A stretch of DNA of 64,000 nucleotides from contig NZ_JAKGSB010000005.1 in NCBI RefSeq assembly GCF_021568905.1, positions 124,001 to 188,000 of the forward strand, given 5' to 3'. Source of the stretch: Zavarzinia marina (GTDB taxonomy: Bacteria; Pseudomonadota; Alphaproteobacteria; Zavarziniales; Zavarziniaceae). Below are positions 9,542-17,271 of this stretch, piece after piece. The notes under the pieces are model-generated. The model did no database searches, was not told the origin of the DNA, and was given only the letters and a program-made list of their open reading frames with translations. How positions within the stretch are numbered: position 1 is the stretch's first letter; the number at the start of each line of letters is the position of its first letter. The position numbers were made by a program, and so were the translations under genes.

Positions 9542-9595
9542 CGTCATCCCGGCGAAGGCCGGAACCTTTCGCAGGCAAGGATGTCGTCGCGTCGA
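9542..9595. repeat. Intergenic palindrome, family A (degenerate copy)
   Basis: The segment 9542-9566 closely resembles the left arm of the element at 51191-51271 (both start CGTCATCCCGGCG and form a CCGGC/GCCGG hairpin). The rest, up to 9595, is diverged and no right arm is clear. It lies between the convergent MotB-like and tetR genes. Confidence 0.6.
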
Positions 9596-9600
9596 AGGGA

Positions 9601-10218
9601 TCAGGCCGCGTCGGCCTTCACCAGGGCCTTGGGGCGCGTGCGCAATCCGTCGATCAGCAGGTCGATGACGCCTTCCGCTTCCCGCTCCAGCTTGTCGAGG
9701 GCGAGGCCGGTGAAGAGTTGGGGATAGCGGAACTTGAAGGTGGCCGACTGGATCATCTCCGCCGTGAAGTTCACATCCTCGATGTCGAATTCGCCGGTGG
9801 CATTGCCCATGGCCAGGATTTCCGCGATCAGGGAGCGCACCCGCGCCAGGCCTTCATTGGCGACATGGGGACGTTCGCGGGCCACGATCTCGGCCATTTC
9901 GATCCAGTGCTGGTCCCGCTCCAATTCCTGGAAGGTGATCTGCATCTGTTCGAGGAGGAAGCTGCGCAGACGCTCCACCGCGGGGATGTCGGGGCGGCGC
10001 ACCACTTCGCGCAGGCGTTCGGCGGTGCGCAGGAAGCTCTGCCGGGCGATCTCCTCGGCGATGTCGAGCTTGGACATGAAGTAGCGATAGAGGTTGCCGG
10101 CCGACATCTTGCAGTCGGAGGCCAGCTCCGCCATGGTCGTCTTGCCATAGCCGTAGCGCGACAGCCGGTCTTTCGCGGCTGTGATGATCGCTTGCTTTAT
10201 TTCCTCGTGACGCTTCAT
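9601..10218 (-). CDS. TetR/AcrR family transcriptional regulator
   Basis: The 205-residue protein has the TetR N-terminal helix-turn-helix: KTTMAELASDCKMSAGNLYRYF at about residues 26-47, with the usual YRYF end of the recognition helix. The C-terminal half (50-205) is helical ligand-binding and dimerisation sequence without a recognisable effector. It is divergent from the YciI gene. A 38-bp dyad (10238-10275) sits 20 bases upstream of its ATG, so autorepression is likely. Its targets may include the YciI/EVE genes or distant loci. Confidence 0.92.
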   Translation of the reverse strand: MKRHEEIKQAIITAAKDRLSRYGYGKTTMAELASDCKMSAGNLYRYFMSKLDIAEEIARQSFLRTAERLREVVRRPDIPAVERLRSFLLEQMQITFQELERDQHWIEMAEIVARERPHVANEGLARVRSLIAEILAMGNATGEFDIEDVNFTAEMIQSATFKFRYPQLFTGLALDKLEREAEGVIDLLIDGLRTRPKALVKADAA

Positions 10219-10237
10219 CCCGCTCTTTGTTTATCTG

Positions 10238-10275
10238 CTGAATCCTGAACGCTCAAGATAACGTTCACGCTTCAG
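10238..10275. promoter_or_regulatory. Candidate TetR operator (38-bp dyad)
   Basis: The dyad is perfectly symmetric about position 10256.5: CTGAA, 3 bases, TGAACG, 10 bases, CGTTCA, 3 bases, TTCAG. It lies in the gap between tetR and the YciI gene and close to the tetR start, as expected for the site of an autoregulated TetR repressor. Confidence 0.65.
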
Positions 10276-10281
10276 GGCCGA

Positions 10282-10297
10282 AATTTGCAAGCAAATT
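10282..10297. promoter_or_regulatory. 16-bp palindrome next to the TetR operator
   Basis: AATTTGC and GCAAATT flank a 2-base centre in an AT-rich part of the tetR-YciI gap. It could be a second regulator site or part of the divergent promoters. No family is assigned. Confidence 0.35.
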
Positions 10298-10407
10298 CCG
10301 TATTTTGCAGCGCAGCATGGGAAAATTCCATTGCTTGGTTCAAATATGGTCTCATCTTTGCCGCCCGCAATTCCGCAAACCACACCGAATCGTCTGGAAT
10401 GGCCGCC

Positions 10408-10701
10408 ATGCATTTTGCCGTGATCTGTACCGACAAGCCCGGCGGGATGGAGATCCGTCTCGCCAACCGCCCCGCCCACCTCGAATGGCTGAAGGCGCCG
10501 GGCAGCCGGATCCGGATCGCCGGCCCCTTCACCACCGACGACGGTGCCGCCATGACCGGCAGCATGCTGGTGATCGAGGCGGAGGATGCGGCAACGGCGG
10601 AGGCCTATTGCGCCGAGGACCCCTATGCCAGGGCCGGTCTCTTCGCCAAGGTCGAGATCAAGCCCTGGAAATGGGTGATCGGCCAGCCGGCGGAGGTGTG
10701 A
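10408..10701 (+). CDS. YciI family protein
   Basis: The 97-residue protein has the ferredoxin-like YciI pattern: MHFAVICTDKPG at the start, a conserved RPAHLEWL segment, an AGPF strand and a late DPYARAGLF motif ending in a WKWVIG strand. YciI proteins are small, often enzyme-like folds of uncertain reaction. ATG 10408 is chosen because the family sequence starts there; an ATG at 10399 would add MAA. No strong ribosome binding site is seen. It is one base from the EVE gene, so they are likely co-transcribed. Confidence 0.85.
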   Translation: MHFAVICTDKPGGMEIRLANRPAHLEWLKAPGSRIRIAGPFTTDDGAAMTGSMLVIEAEDAATAEAYCAEDPYARAGLFAKVEIKPWKWVIGQPAEV

Positions 10702-10702
10702 G

Positions 10703-11116
10703 ATGGCCCATTGGCTGGTGAAATCGGAACCCGGCGCCTGGTCCTGGGACGATCAGGTGCGCGACGGCACCACCTTCTGGTCGGGCGTGCGCAACTATCA
10801 GGCGTCCAACAACCTGAAGGCCATGAAGAAGGGCGACCGCTGCTTCTTCTACCATTCGGTCAACGAGAAGCGGATCGTCGGCGTCGTCGAAGTGGTGAAG
10901 GAATATTATCCCGACCACACGGACGAGAGCGGGCGCTTCGGCATGGTCGACGTCAAGGCGGTGAAACCCCTGAAGACCCCCGTCACCCTGGAGCAGGTGA
11001 AGGCCGATCCGCGCCTCAACCACCTCGCCCTGGTGAAGCAGTCCCGGCTCTCGGTGATGCCGGTCGACGACGAGGCCTGGACGGTGATCTGCGAGTTGGG
11101 CGGCATCAAGGCCTGA
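10703..11116 (+). CDS. EVE domain-containing protein
   Basis: The 137-residue protein is a stand-alone EVE domain (PUA-like fold). It has WLVKSEPGAWSWDDQ, FWSGVRNYQASNNLKAMKKGD and FFYHSVNEKRIVGVVEV. EVE domains bind modified bases in DNA or RNA; the target of this common bacterial type is not established. It starts one base after the YciI gene and its stop overlaps by 11 bases the stop of the convergent ThiE-like gene. Confidence 0.92.
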   Translation: MAHWLVKSEPGAWSWDDQVRDGTTFWSGVRNYQASNNLKAMKKGDRCFFYHSVNEKRIVGVVEVVKEYYPDHTDESGRFGMVDVKAVKPLKTPVTLEQVKADPRLNHLALVKQSRLSVMPVDDEAWTVICELGGIKA

Positions 11117-11714
11117 TGGCCTCGAGCCCGAGGGCACCGATCGCCGCCACGCCGACGATGCCGCTGCCGGCGAGGCGCGGCGCCGTCACCCCGTCGACGC
11201 CGCCGAGGGCATAGACGGGCATGCCCGCCCGCCGCGCCAGTCCCGCGAAGCGGACGGGCCCGAGAGATTCCGCCCCCGGATGGCTGGCGGTCGGGAACAC
11301 CGGCGACAGGAAGACGGCCGCGACACCGGCACGCCGCGCGCGCATAAGCGCCTTTTGGCTGTGGGCGGCGGCGGTGGCGAATCCCCGCACACACATCGGC
11401 AGGCGTTTTTCCGGCCAATGGACGCCCGCCGCGCCGATCCGCCGGGCTAGGCCGGCATCTCCCGACACCAGCAGGCGCAGACCCCGGGACCGGCACACCT
11501 CCGACAATGCCCGGCCGAGCACCAGCCGTGCCGCCGCCGGCAGATCGCCGTCGCGCAGCACCACCAGGCTGCCCCGGGGCAGGGCCGCCGCCGCCGCCAG
11601 GGGATCGGGCAGGCGCGCGCGATCCGTCAGCAGGACGAGGGGCGGCAGAACACCGCGCGCATGATGGCGGGCATTGAGGCGGCGGGCGGCGGTTGCTAGC
11701 TTCTGGTCCATCAT
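11106..11714 (-). CDS. ThiE/TenI-like thiamine-phosphate synthase paralogue
   Basis: The 202-residue protein has a TIM-barrel ThiE/TenI pattern but is divergent from the copy at 3.5 kb. It has PPLVLLTD, AAGVHWPEK in place of VHVGQDD, FLSPVFPTASHPG and a final VYALGGV loop. The pyrophosphate-binding residues are only partly kept, so it may be a TenI-like or specialised protein rather than the biosynthetic enzyme. The start is one of two tandem ATGs (11714 or 11711). Either start codon touches that of the divergent yggS gene, so no separate intergenic promoter space exists. Confidence 0.78.
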   Translation of the reverse strand: MMDQKLATAARRLNARHHARGVLPPLVLLTDRARLPDPLAAAAALPRGSLVVLRDGDLPAAARLVLGRALSEVCRSRGLRLLVSGDAGLARRIGAAGVHWPEKRLPMCVRGFATAAAHSQKALMRARRAGVAAVFLSPVFPTASHPGAESLGPVRFAGLARRAGMPVYALGGVDGVTAPRLAGSGIVGVAAIGALGLEAIRP

Positions 11715-12405
11715 GTCGTCCGAATCCGAACAGACCATCGCCGACCGTCTCGCCCATGTCGAGGCGCGGATCGCCAAGGCCTGCCGCGCCACCGGCCGCG
11801 ATCCGGCCGAGGTGCGCCTGATCGCCGTCTCCAAGACCCATGATGCCGACGCCGTGCGCGCCGCCCTGGCGGCCGGCCACCGCGTCTTCGGCGAGAACCG
11901 GGTGCAGGAGGCGGAAGGCAAATTCCCCGCCCTGAAGGCTGAATATCCCGATCTGGAACTCCATCTGATCGGGCCGCTGCAGACCAACAAGGCGAAGGAT
12001 GCGGTCGCCCTGTTCGACGTCATCGAGACCGTGGACCGGGAAAAGCTGGCGGCCGCCATCGCCGCCGCCTCGGAAAAGACGGGTCGGCGTCCGCGCTGCT
12101 TCGTCCAGGTCAACACGGGGGAGGAACCGCAGAAGGCCGGCTGCCTGCCGGCGGCGGCGGACGCCCTGATCGCCGCCTGCCGCATCACCCATGGCCTCGA
12201 CGTCGTCGGCCTGATGTGCATTCCACCGATCGACGACGAGCCGTCGCTGCATTTCGCCCTGCTGCGCAAGATCGCGGCGCGGAACGGGCTGCACCAGCTT
12301 TCCATGGGCATGTCCAGCGACTATGAGATCGCGGTCCGCCAGGGCGCCACCCAGGTCCGGGTGGGGACGGCCATCTTCGGCCAGCGCGACTATTCCGCCG
12401 GGTGA
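11713..12405 (+). CDS. YggS family pyridoxal phosphate-binding protein (PLPBP)
   Basis: The 230-residue protein is a fold-type III PLP-binding protein involved in vitamin B6 homeostasis. The cofactor lysine is in LIAVSKTHDADAV (about residue 40). Other motifs are FGENRVQEAEGK, HLIGPLQTNKAK, VNTGEEPQKAG and the phosphate-binding LSMGMSSDYEIAV near the end. ATG 11713 is the start because no other in-frame start precedes the conserved region. It overlaps the ATG of the divergent ThiE-like gene within the palindrome CATG. Its 3' end overlaps that of the convergent YkuD gene by 16 bases. Confidence 0.93.
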   Translation: MSSESEQTIADRLAHVEARIAKACRATGRDPAEVRLIAVSKTHDADAVRAALAAGHRVFGENRVQEAEGKFPALKAEYPDLELHLIGPLQTNKAKDAVALFDVIETVDREKLAAAIAAASEKTGRRPRCFVQVNTGEEPQKAGCLPAAADALIAACRITHGLDVVGLMCIPPIDDEPSLHFALLRKIAARNGLHQLSMGMSSDYEIAVRQGATQVRVGTAIFGQRDYSAG

Positions 12406-12893
12406 ACCACCAGCCGGCTGTCCGGCCCGACCGCCGCCAGCGCCGCCGTGAGATCGGCCAGCGCGAGTGCCACGCAGCCGGCGGTCGGCCCGCCGTCCTC
12501 GGGCCGCAGATGCATGAAGATGGCACTGCCCGCCCCCGGCACCGGCGGATCGTCGTTGTGCCCGACCACCACCACCAGGTCATAAAGGTGATCGTCGCGC
12601 CACATGACCTCGTGACCGGCCGGAAAGGGCAGTTTCACCGGCCGATTGTAGGACGCGTGATCCGGATCGTCGCACCAGCCGTCGTCCGCCGCGAGCGCCG
12701 AGACCGGCAGTTCAGTAATCGGTGGCGTTACGCGATCCGGGCGATACAGCACCCGGCGCAGGGGCCAGGCGCCGACGGGCGTCGCCCCGTCGCCCTCGCG
12801 CTTGTCCGCCCTCATGCCGCCCCGGCCGAGGCTGGCCGCATAACGCCTACCGGCGCATTCGACCGTCCCGTCCGGAAAGACGTGAATGTCCAT
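12390..12893 (-). CDS. L,D-transpeptidase catalytic-fold (YkuD) protein
   Basis: The 167-residue protein has a YkuD-type core: VVVVGHNDD at about residues 107-115 and, near the C-terminus, FMHLRPEDGGPTAGCVAL. The last contains a His, a Thr and the presumed catalytic Cys in the order expected for the family's HGC signature. No signal peptide is evident, unlike typical wall-crosslinking L,D-transpeptidases, so its location and substrate are uncertain. It is two bases from the quinone oxidoreductase gene downstream of it in sequence and shares its direction. Confidence 0.82.
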   Translation of the reverse strand: MDIHVFPDGTVECAGRRYAASLGRGGMRADKREGDGATPVGAWPLRRVLYRPDRVTPPITELPVSALAADDGWCDDPDHASYNRPVKLPFPAGHEVMWRDDHLYDLVVVVGHNDDPPVPGAGSAIFMHLRPEDGGPTAGCVALALADLTAALAAVGPDSRLVVHPAE

Positions 12894-12895
12894 CG

Positions 12896-13876
12896 TCAGG
12901 GCAGAAGCACGGTCGAGCCGACGGTCCTTCGCCCTTCCAGCGCCTCATGGGCCGCGACGACGTCCGTCAGGGCGAAACGCTGGCGGACATTGGTTCGGAT
13001 CACGCCCCGTGCCACCAGATCGAAGAGTTCGGCCGCCGCCGCATCGCGCTCCGCCTTGTCGCCGATATAGTGGAACAGGGTGGGGCGGGTGAGAAACAGC
13101 GAACCCTTGGCCGACAGCACACCCGGCGAAAAGGCCGGCACCGGCCCGCTGGCATTGCCGAAGGTGACCATCAGGCCCCGGACCGAAAGACTGTCGAGGG
13201 AGCCTTCCCACGTATCCTTGCCGACCGAGTCATAGACCACCGGCACGCCCTTTCCGCCGGTCAGCTCGCGCACGCGCCCGGCCACATCCTCCTCGCGGTA
13301 GAGGATGACCTCGGCCGCGCCATGGGCCTTGGCCAACTCGGCCTTTTCCGGGCTGCCGGCGGTGCCGATCAGACGCACGCCCAGATGTTTCGCCCATTGG
13401 CAGGCGATCAGGCCGACGCCGCCGGCGGCGGCATGGAACAGCACGGTCTCCCCCGCCTTGACCGGATAGGTCCGGCGCAGCAGATACCATGCGGTCAGAC
13501 CCTGGAGCATGAGGGAGGCGGCATCCTCGTCGCTCACCCCGTCCGGCAGTTTCATCAGGAGTTCGGCGGGGAAATTGCGGCGGTCGCCATAGGCGCCGAG
13601 GGGGCCGATGCAGTAACCGACCCGGTCACCCGGCGCCAGCCCCTCGACCCCCGGGCCGAGCGCCTCGATCACGCCCGCGGCCTCGAGACCGATGCCGGTC
13701 GGCAGCGGCATGGGATAGAGGCCGCTGCGGTGGTAGCAGTCGATGAAGTTCAGCCCCACCGCGGTATGGCGCAGGCGCACCTCGCCCGGGCCGGGATCGG
13801 GCAGATCCTCGGTTTCGAGGGCCATGACCTCGGGCCCGCCGAAGCCATGGACGCGGACGACCTGTGCCCTGGTCAT
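12896..13876 (-). CDS. Quinone oxidoreductase (zinc-independent MDR family)
   Basis: The 326-residue protein is a medium-chain dehydrogenase/reductase of the QOR type. It starts VRVHGFGGPEVM and has GLNFIDCYHRSGLYP, GLEAAGVIEALGPGVEG, and the NADPH-binding AAAGGVGLIACQWAKHLG at about residues 149-166. The structural-zinc cysteines of alcohol dehydrogenases are absent. It probably reduces quinones with NADPH. ATG 13876 gives the standard N-terminus. It follows the dienelactone hydrolase gene by 11 bases in transcription order. Confidence 0.92.
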   Translation of the reverse strand: MTRAQVVRVHGFGGPEVMALETEDLPDPGPGEVRLRHTAVGLNFIDCYHRSGLYPMPLPTGIGLEAAGVIEALGPGVEGLAPGDRVGYCIGPLGAYGDRRNFPAELLMKLPDGVSDEDAASLMLQGLTAWYLLRRTYPVKAGETVLFHAAAGGVGLIACQWAKHLGVRLIGTAGSPEKAELAKAHGAAEVILYREEDVAGRVRELTGGKGVPVVYDSVGKDTWEGSLDSLSVRGLMVTFGNASGPVPAFSPGVLSAKGSLFLTRPTLFHYIGDKAERDAAAAELFDLVARGVIRTNVRQRFALTDVVAAHEALEGRRTVGSTVLLP

Positions 13877-13887
13877 CGCCGCACCCC

Positions 13888-14592
13888 TCAGGCCAGATTG
13901 GTCTTGAAGAAGTCGATCGTGCGCTGGTTCGCAAGATCGGCCGAAGCCTTGTCGTAATGGGCGCCACCGATCCGGGCAAAGGCATGGTCCTGCCCGGCAT
14001 AGCTGTGCAGCGTGACCAGACCGTTGCCGCCGAGACCCGCCGCCACCTTGGCCTGGGCTTCCGGCGGCACGAATTGGTCCTTTTCCGCGATATGCAGCAT
14101 CAGGGGCTTCTTGATGCCGGCGGCGAGGTCCAGCACATCCTCGATGCCGACGCCGTAATAGCCGACGGTGGCGTCGACCGCCGTCAGGGCCGCCGTGCGA
14201 TAGGCCATGTGGCCGCCCAAGCAATAGCCGACCGCGCCCACCTTGCCCGTGGTGCCGGCCATGGTGGCGGCGACGGCACGGGTGGCGTCGATATCGTCGA
14301 TACCCTTCTCGCGATCGAAGGCGGAGAACAGGGAGAAGGCGCGATCCCATTCCGCCTTGGTCTGATCCGTGATGTCGATGCCCGGCTCGATCCGCCAGAA
14401 CAGATCCGGGCAGATGGCGACGAAACCTTCGCCCGCCAGCCAGTCGCAGACGCCGCGCATGACCGCGTTCACGCCGAAAATCTCCTGAATGACGACAATG
14501 GCGGGGGCAGGGCCGCCGCCGGCCGGCGTGGCGACATAGGCCGCGAAGGAACCGCCGTCCTTGGCCGCAATGGTGATCGTCGAAACCGTCAT
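13888..14592 (-). CDS. Dienelactone hydrolase family protein
   Basis: The 234-residue alpha/beta hydrolase has the Cys-type triad of this family: VGYCLGG gives Cys124, HIAEKDQFVPP gives Asp172 or so, and GQDHAFAR gives the His near 203. Glu37 in VIQEIFG is the conserved activator. Members hydrolyse dienelactone or related lactones and esters; no aromatic-degradation genes are nearby, so the substrate is unknown. It heads a leftward run with the quinone oxidoreductase and YkuD genes. Confidence 0.92.
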   Translation of the reverse strand: MTVSTITIAAKDGGSFAAYVATPAGGGPAPAIVVIQEIFGVNAVMRGVCDWLAGEGFVAICPDLFWRIEPGIDITDQTKAEWDRAFSLFSAFDREKGIDDIDATRAVAATMAGTTGKVGAVGYCLGGHMAYRTAALTAVDATVGYYGVGIEDVLDLAAGIKKPLMLHIAEKDQFVPPEAQAKVAAGLGGNGLVTLHSYAGQDHAFARIGGAHYDKASADLANQRTIDFFKTNLA

Positions 14593-14705
14593 CTGAAACC
14601 TCCCTCGGCGCGCCCCTGGAACCGGGTCGGCGCTCGAAGGGCGATGCTAATGAAGGAGCATGGCCTTGTCATGACTGTCTGGATCATGATTGTCGCCCGA
14701 ACGAA

Positions 14706-15167
14706 TCAGTCGGGAATGTCCGCCATGCCCTCATGGCTCAGCAGCCAGCGCTTCAGGCCGGTATCGCCGCCATAGCCGCCGAGGCGCGGCCCCGCCGCCA
14801 GCACCCGGTGGCAGGGCACCAGCAGGCCGACCGGGTTGCGCCCGCAGGCCTGGCCCACCGCCTGGGCCGCCACGCCGCCCAGTGCCCGGGCCAGGCTGCC
14901 GTAGGTCTCGAAACCGCCGAAGGGAATGGCGGCGATGCGGCGCCAGACCTTGCGCTGGAAAGGCGTGCCATGAGGGGCGATGGGCAGGTCGAAAGCCTGG
15001 CGGCGGCCGGCGAAATAATCCTCCACCTGACCGAGGGCGAGCGCCAGCAGCATGTCGTCGCCCGTCGCCGCGTCGCCCAATTCGCGCCAGCCGGCGGCGA
15101 CCACCGCATCGCCCCGCACCGAAACGTGAAACTGCCCGACCGGTGTTCGCACCACGCCTTCCGTCAT
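14706..15167 (-). CDS. ogt: Methylated-DNA-protein-cysteine methyltransferase
   Basis: The 153-residue suicide enzyme repairs O6-alkylguanine by moving the alkyl group to itself. The active site is VPCHRV with the acceptor Cys119. The DNA-binding helix includes TYGSLARALGG and the Asn hinge GRNPVGLL precedes it. There is no N-terminal Ada regulatory domain, so this is the Ogt-type. It lies alone on the minus strand between the dienelactone hydrolase gene and the divergent small gene at 15276. Confidence 0.94.
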   Translation of the reverse strand: MTEGVVRTPVGQFHVSVRGDAVVAAGWRELGDAATGDDMLLALALGQVEDYFAGRRQAFDLPIAPHGTPFQRKVWRRIAAIPFGGFETYGSLARALGGVAAQAVGQACGRNPVGLLVPCHRVLAAGPRLGGYGGDTGLKRWLLSHEGMADIPD

Positions 15168-15275
15168 TGATCCATCCCATTGCCCGCGGCCCCGAAAGCC
15201 CCATGTTCATGTTGCGTGCATTTCCACGCGAATTGAATTGATATAGGGGCAGGGTTCCTGCCGCGAGAGGACGCC

Positions 15276-15563
15276 ATGAAGATCAACGTCGAATTCGACA
15301 TCACGCCCGAAGAAGCCCGCCGCGTCCTCGGCCTGCCCGATCTCGAACCGATGCAGCAGCGCATCCTTTCGGAACTCGAGGGCAAGATGATGCAATATCT
15401 GAACGTCATCGACCCCGAAACCATCCTGAAGCAATGGCTGCCCATGGGCATCCAGGGCGGCATCCAGGGCTTCGAGAAACTGCAGGACATCTTCTGGTCC
15501 GCCGCCTCCACGGTGCGCGGTGGCGGCAAGCGCAAGACGGACGCCAAGGAAGACAGCAAGTGA
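15276..15563 (+). CDS. Small conserved alphaproteobacterial protein (DUF6489-like)
   Basis: The 95-residue acidic-then-basic protein starts MKINVEFDITPEEARRVLGL. A helical middle carries repeated MGIQGGIQGFEKL glycines, and the tail is Lys-rich. I recall this as a family of unknown function found in alphaproteobacteria (DUF6489), but cannot confirm it here. A GAGAGG stretch precedes the ATG. Its stop overlaps the GTG start of the ferredoxin-like gene (GTGA), so the two are translationally coupled and may work together. Confidence 0.7.
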   Translation: MKINVEFDITPEEARRVLGLPDLEPMQQRILSELEGKMMQYLNVIDPETILKQWLPMGIQGGIQGFEKLQDIFWSAASTVRGGGKRKTDAKEDSK

Positions 15564-15940
15564 ATGATCAGTCCATCGGCGCACGGGTGCTTTCCAACGA
15601 CCCCGCGCCCTATTTCGATGTCCATGTCTTCGCCTGCGTGAACGAGCGGGCGGAGGGACATCCCCGGGGATCCTGCAAAGCCAGGGGCGCGATTCCATTG
15701 CGTGCCTACATGAAGGCGAGGGCGGATGAACTGGGCATCACGGGCATCCGTGTCAATCAGTCCGGCTGCCTCGATCGCTGCGAATTGGGCCCCGTCCTGG
15801 TGATCTATCCCGAAGGCATCTGGTACGCCCCGCGCAGCCGCGACGACATCGACGAGATTCTGAACGTTCACGTGATGCAGGGCAGGCGGGTGACGCGGCT
15901 GATGCTTCAGCCCGACCAGAAGCTGCCCGCCGCCGAATAA
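15560..15940 (+). CDS. Thioredoxin-fold [2Fe-2S] ferredoxin
   Basis: The 126-residue protein has four cysteines in the pattern of the thioredoxin-like [2Fe-2S] ferredoxins: Cys26 in VFACVNER, Cys39 in RGSCKARG, and Cys70 and Cys74 in NQSGCLDRC. The segment ELGPVLVIYPEGIWY that follows is characteristic. It starts at a GTG that overlaps the preceding stop; the nearby ATG at 15564 is out of frame. mnmE starts one base after its stop. The electron partner is not known. Confidence 0.88.
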   Translation: MNDQSIGARVLSNDPAPYFDVHVFACVNERAEGHPRGSCKARGAIPLRAYMKARADELGITGIRVNQSGCLDRCELGPVLVIYPEGIWYAPRSRDDIDEILNVHVMQGRRVTRLMLQPDQKLPAAE

Positions 15941-15941
15941 C

Positions 15942-17237
15942 GTGTCCGACACGATCTTCGCGCTGGCCAGCGCCCGGGGGCGGGCCGGCGTCGCCGTGTT
16001 GCGCCTGTCGGGCCCATTGGCTGGGACCGCGCTGGAACGGCTGACCGGGGCGAAGGGCACGGCGCGCATGGCCCGGCTGGCGCTGCTGCGCGATCCCGAC
16101 GGCGGCGACGTGGTGGACCGGGCGCTGTGCCTCTGGTTTCCGGGGCCCGCCAGCTTCACCGGCGAGGATGTCGCCGAATTCCACCTCCACGGCGGGCGCG
16201 CCGTGATCAACCGGGTGAGCGACCTGCTGCTGGCCCAGGGCCTGCGCCCGGCCGGGCCCGGCGAATTCACCCGCCGCGCCTTCGAGGCCGGCAAGCTGGA
16301 CCTGTCCCAGGCCGAGGCCGTCGCCGATCTGGTCGACGCCGAGACCGAGGCCCAGCGCCGGCAGGCCCTGCGCCAGCTCGACGGTGCCATGGGCCGGCTC
16401 TACGAGGACTGGCGCGACCGTCTCAAGGTCCTGCTCGCCCGTCTCGAAGCCCTGATCGACTTCCCGGACGAAGGCCTGGACGACGCCATCGAGAACCGGG
16501 TCCTGCATGAGGTCGAGGTGCTCAGGGCCGAGATCGCCCGCCATCTGGCCGACGGCCGCCGGGGCGAGCGCCTGCGCGAAGGCTTCGAGATCGCCATCAC
16601 CGGCGCCCCCAATGTCGGCAAGTCCAGCCTGCTCAACCGCCTGTCGGCATCGGAGGCCGCCATCGTCTCCGAGATCCCCGGCACCACGCGGGACGTGATC
16701 GAAGTCGGTCTCGACCTCGGCGGCTATCGCGTGGTGCTGATCGACACCGCCGGTCTTCGCGAGACCGACGATCCGATCGAGCGGGAAGGGGTGCGCCGCG
16801 CCCGCGCCCGGGCCGAGGCGGCGGACCTTCGCCTGCATGTCGTCAATCCGGGCGACGGCCTTCCCAGGCTCGAAGGCGGCACGGCCACGCTCCTCGTTCT
16901 CAACAAATGCGACCTGGGGCCGGGACCGGCGGATGCGATCGCCGTCTCCGCCCGGACGGGACAGGGCATCGACACCCTGATGGACCGGATCGCCGCCCTG
17001 GTGGCGGCGCGGCTGGCGCCGGCGGAAATGCCCGCCATCACAAGGGCGCGCCACCGCCTGGCGGTGAAAGAGGCGGTCGGCGCTCTCGACCGGGCCCTGG
17101 ATTCCCTGCCCCTGCCGGCGGAGCTGCGGGCGGAGGATCTGCGCCTCGCCCTTCGCGCCCTTGGCCGGGTGGTGGGCGCGGTCGATGTCGAGGATCTGCT
17201 CGACGTCATCTTCTTCGAGTTCTGCATCGGCAAGTGA
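15942..17237 (+). CDS. mnmE: tRNA modification GTPase MnmE
   Basis: The 431-residue protein acts with MnmG to make the 5-carboxymethylaminomethyl group on wobble uridine of tRNAs. It has the N-terminal folate-binding region (SFTGEDVAEFHLHGG, about residues 71-85), a G domain with GAPNVGKSS at 221-229, the G2/G3 motifs IPGTTRDV and DTAGLRETDD, NKCD, and the essential C-terminal FCIGK. It starts at a GTG one base after the ferredoxin gene. A parS site begins at the next base after its stop. mnmG lies 0.6 kb downstream. Confidence 0.97.
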   Translation: MSDTIFALASARGRAGVAVLRLSGPLAGTALERLTGAKGTARMARLALLRDPDGGDVVDRALCLWFPGPASFTGEDVAEFHLHGGRAVINRVSDLLLAQGLRPAGPGEFTRRAFEAGKLDLSQAEAVADLVDAETEAQRRQALRQLDGAMGRLYEDWRDRLKVLLARLEALIDFPDEGLDDAIENRVLHEVEVLRAEIARHLADGRRGERLREGFEIAITGAPNVGKSSLLNRLSASEAAIVSEIPGTTRDVIEVGLDLGGYRVVLIDTAGLRETDDPIEREGVRRARARAEAADLRLHVVNPGDGLPRLEGGTATLLVLNKCDLGPGPADAIAVSARTGQGIDTLMDRIAALVAARLAPAEMPAITRARHRLAVKEAVGALDRALDSLPLPAELRAEDLRLALRALGRVVGAVDVEDLLDVIFFEFCIGK

Positions 17238-17253
17238 TGTTTCACGTGAAACA
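17238..17253. promoter_or_regulatory. parS centromere site 1
   Basis: TGTTTCACGTGAAACA is a perfect 16-bp palindrome and matches the ParB-binding consensus of chromosomal parABS systems. It starts immediately after the mnmE stop codon. Two identical copies occur within 2.6 kb, upstream of parA. Confidence 0.96.
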
Positions 17254-17271
17254 TCGAAGCGTGAGTCGCCC

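Noticed and set aside
11106-11714. Gene named thiE for this copy
   Set aside because: The canonical VHVGQDD motif is replaced, and a better thiE is present at 3.5 kb, so no symbol is given.
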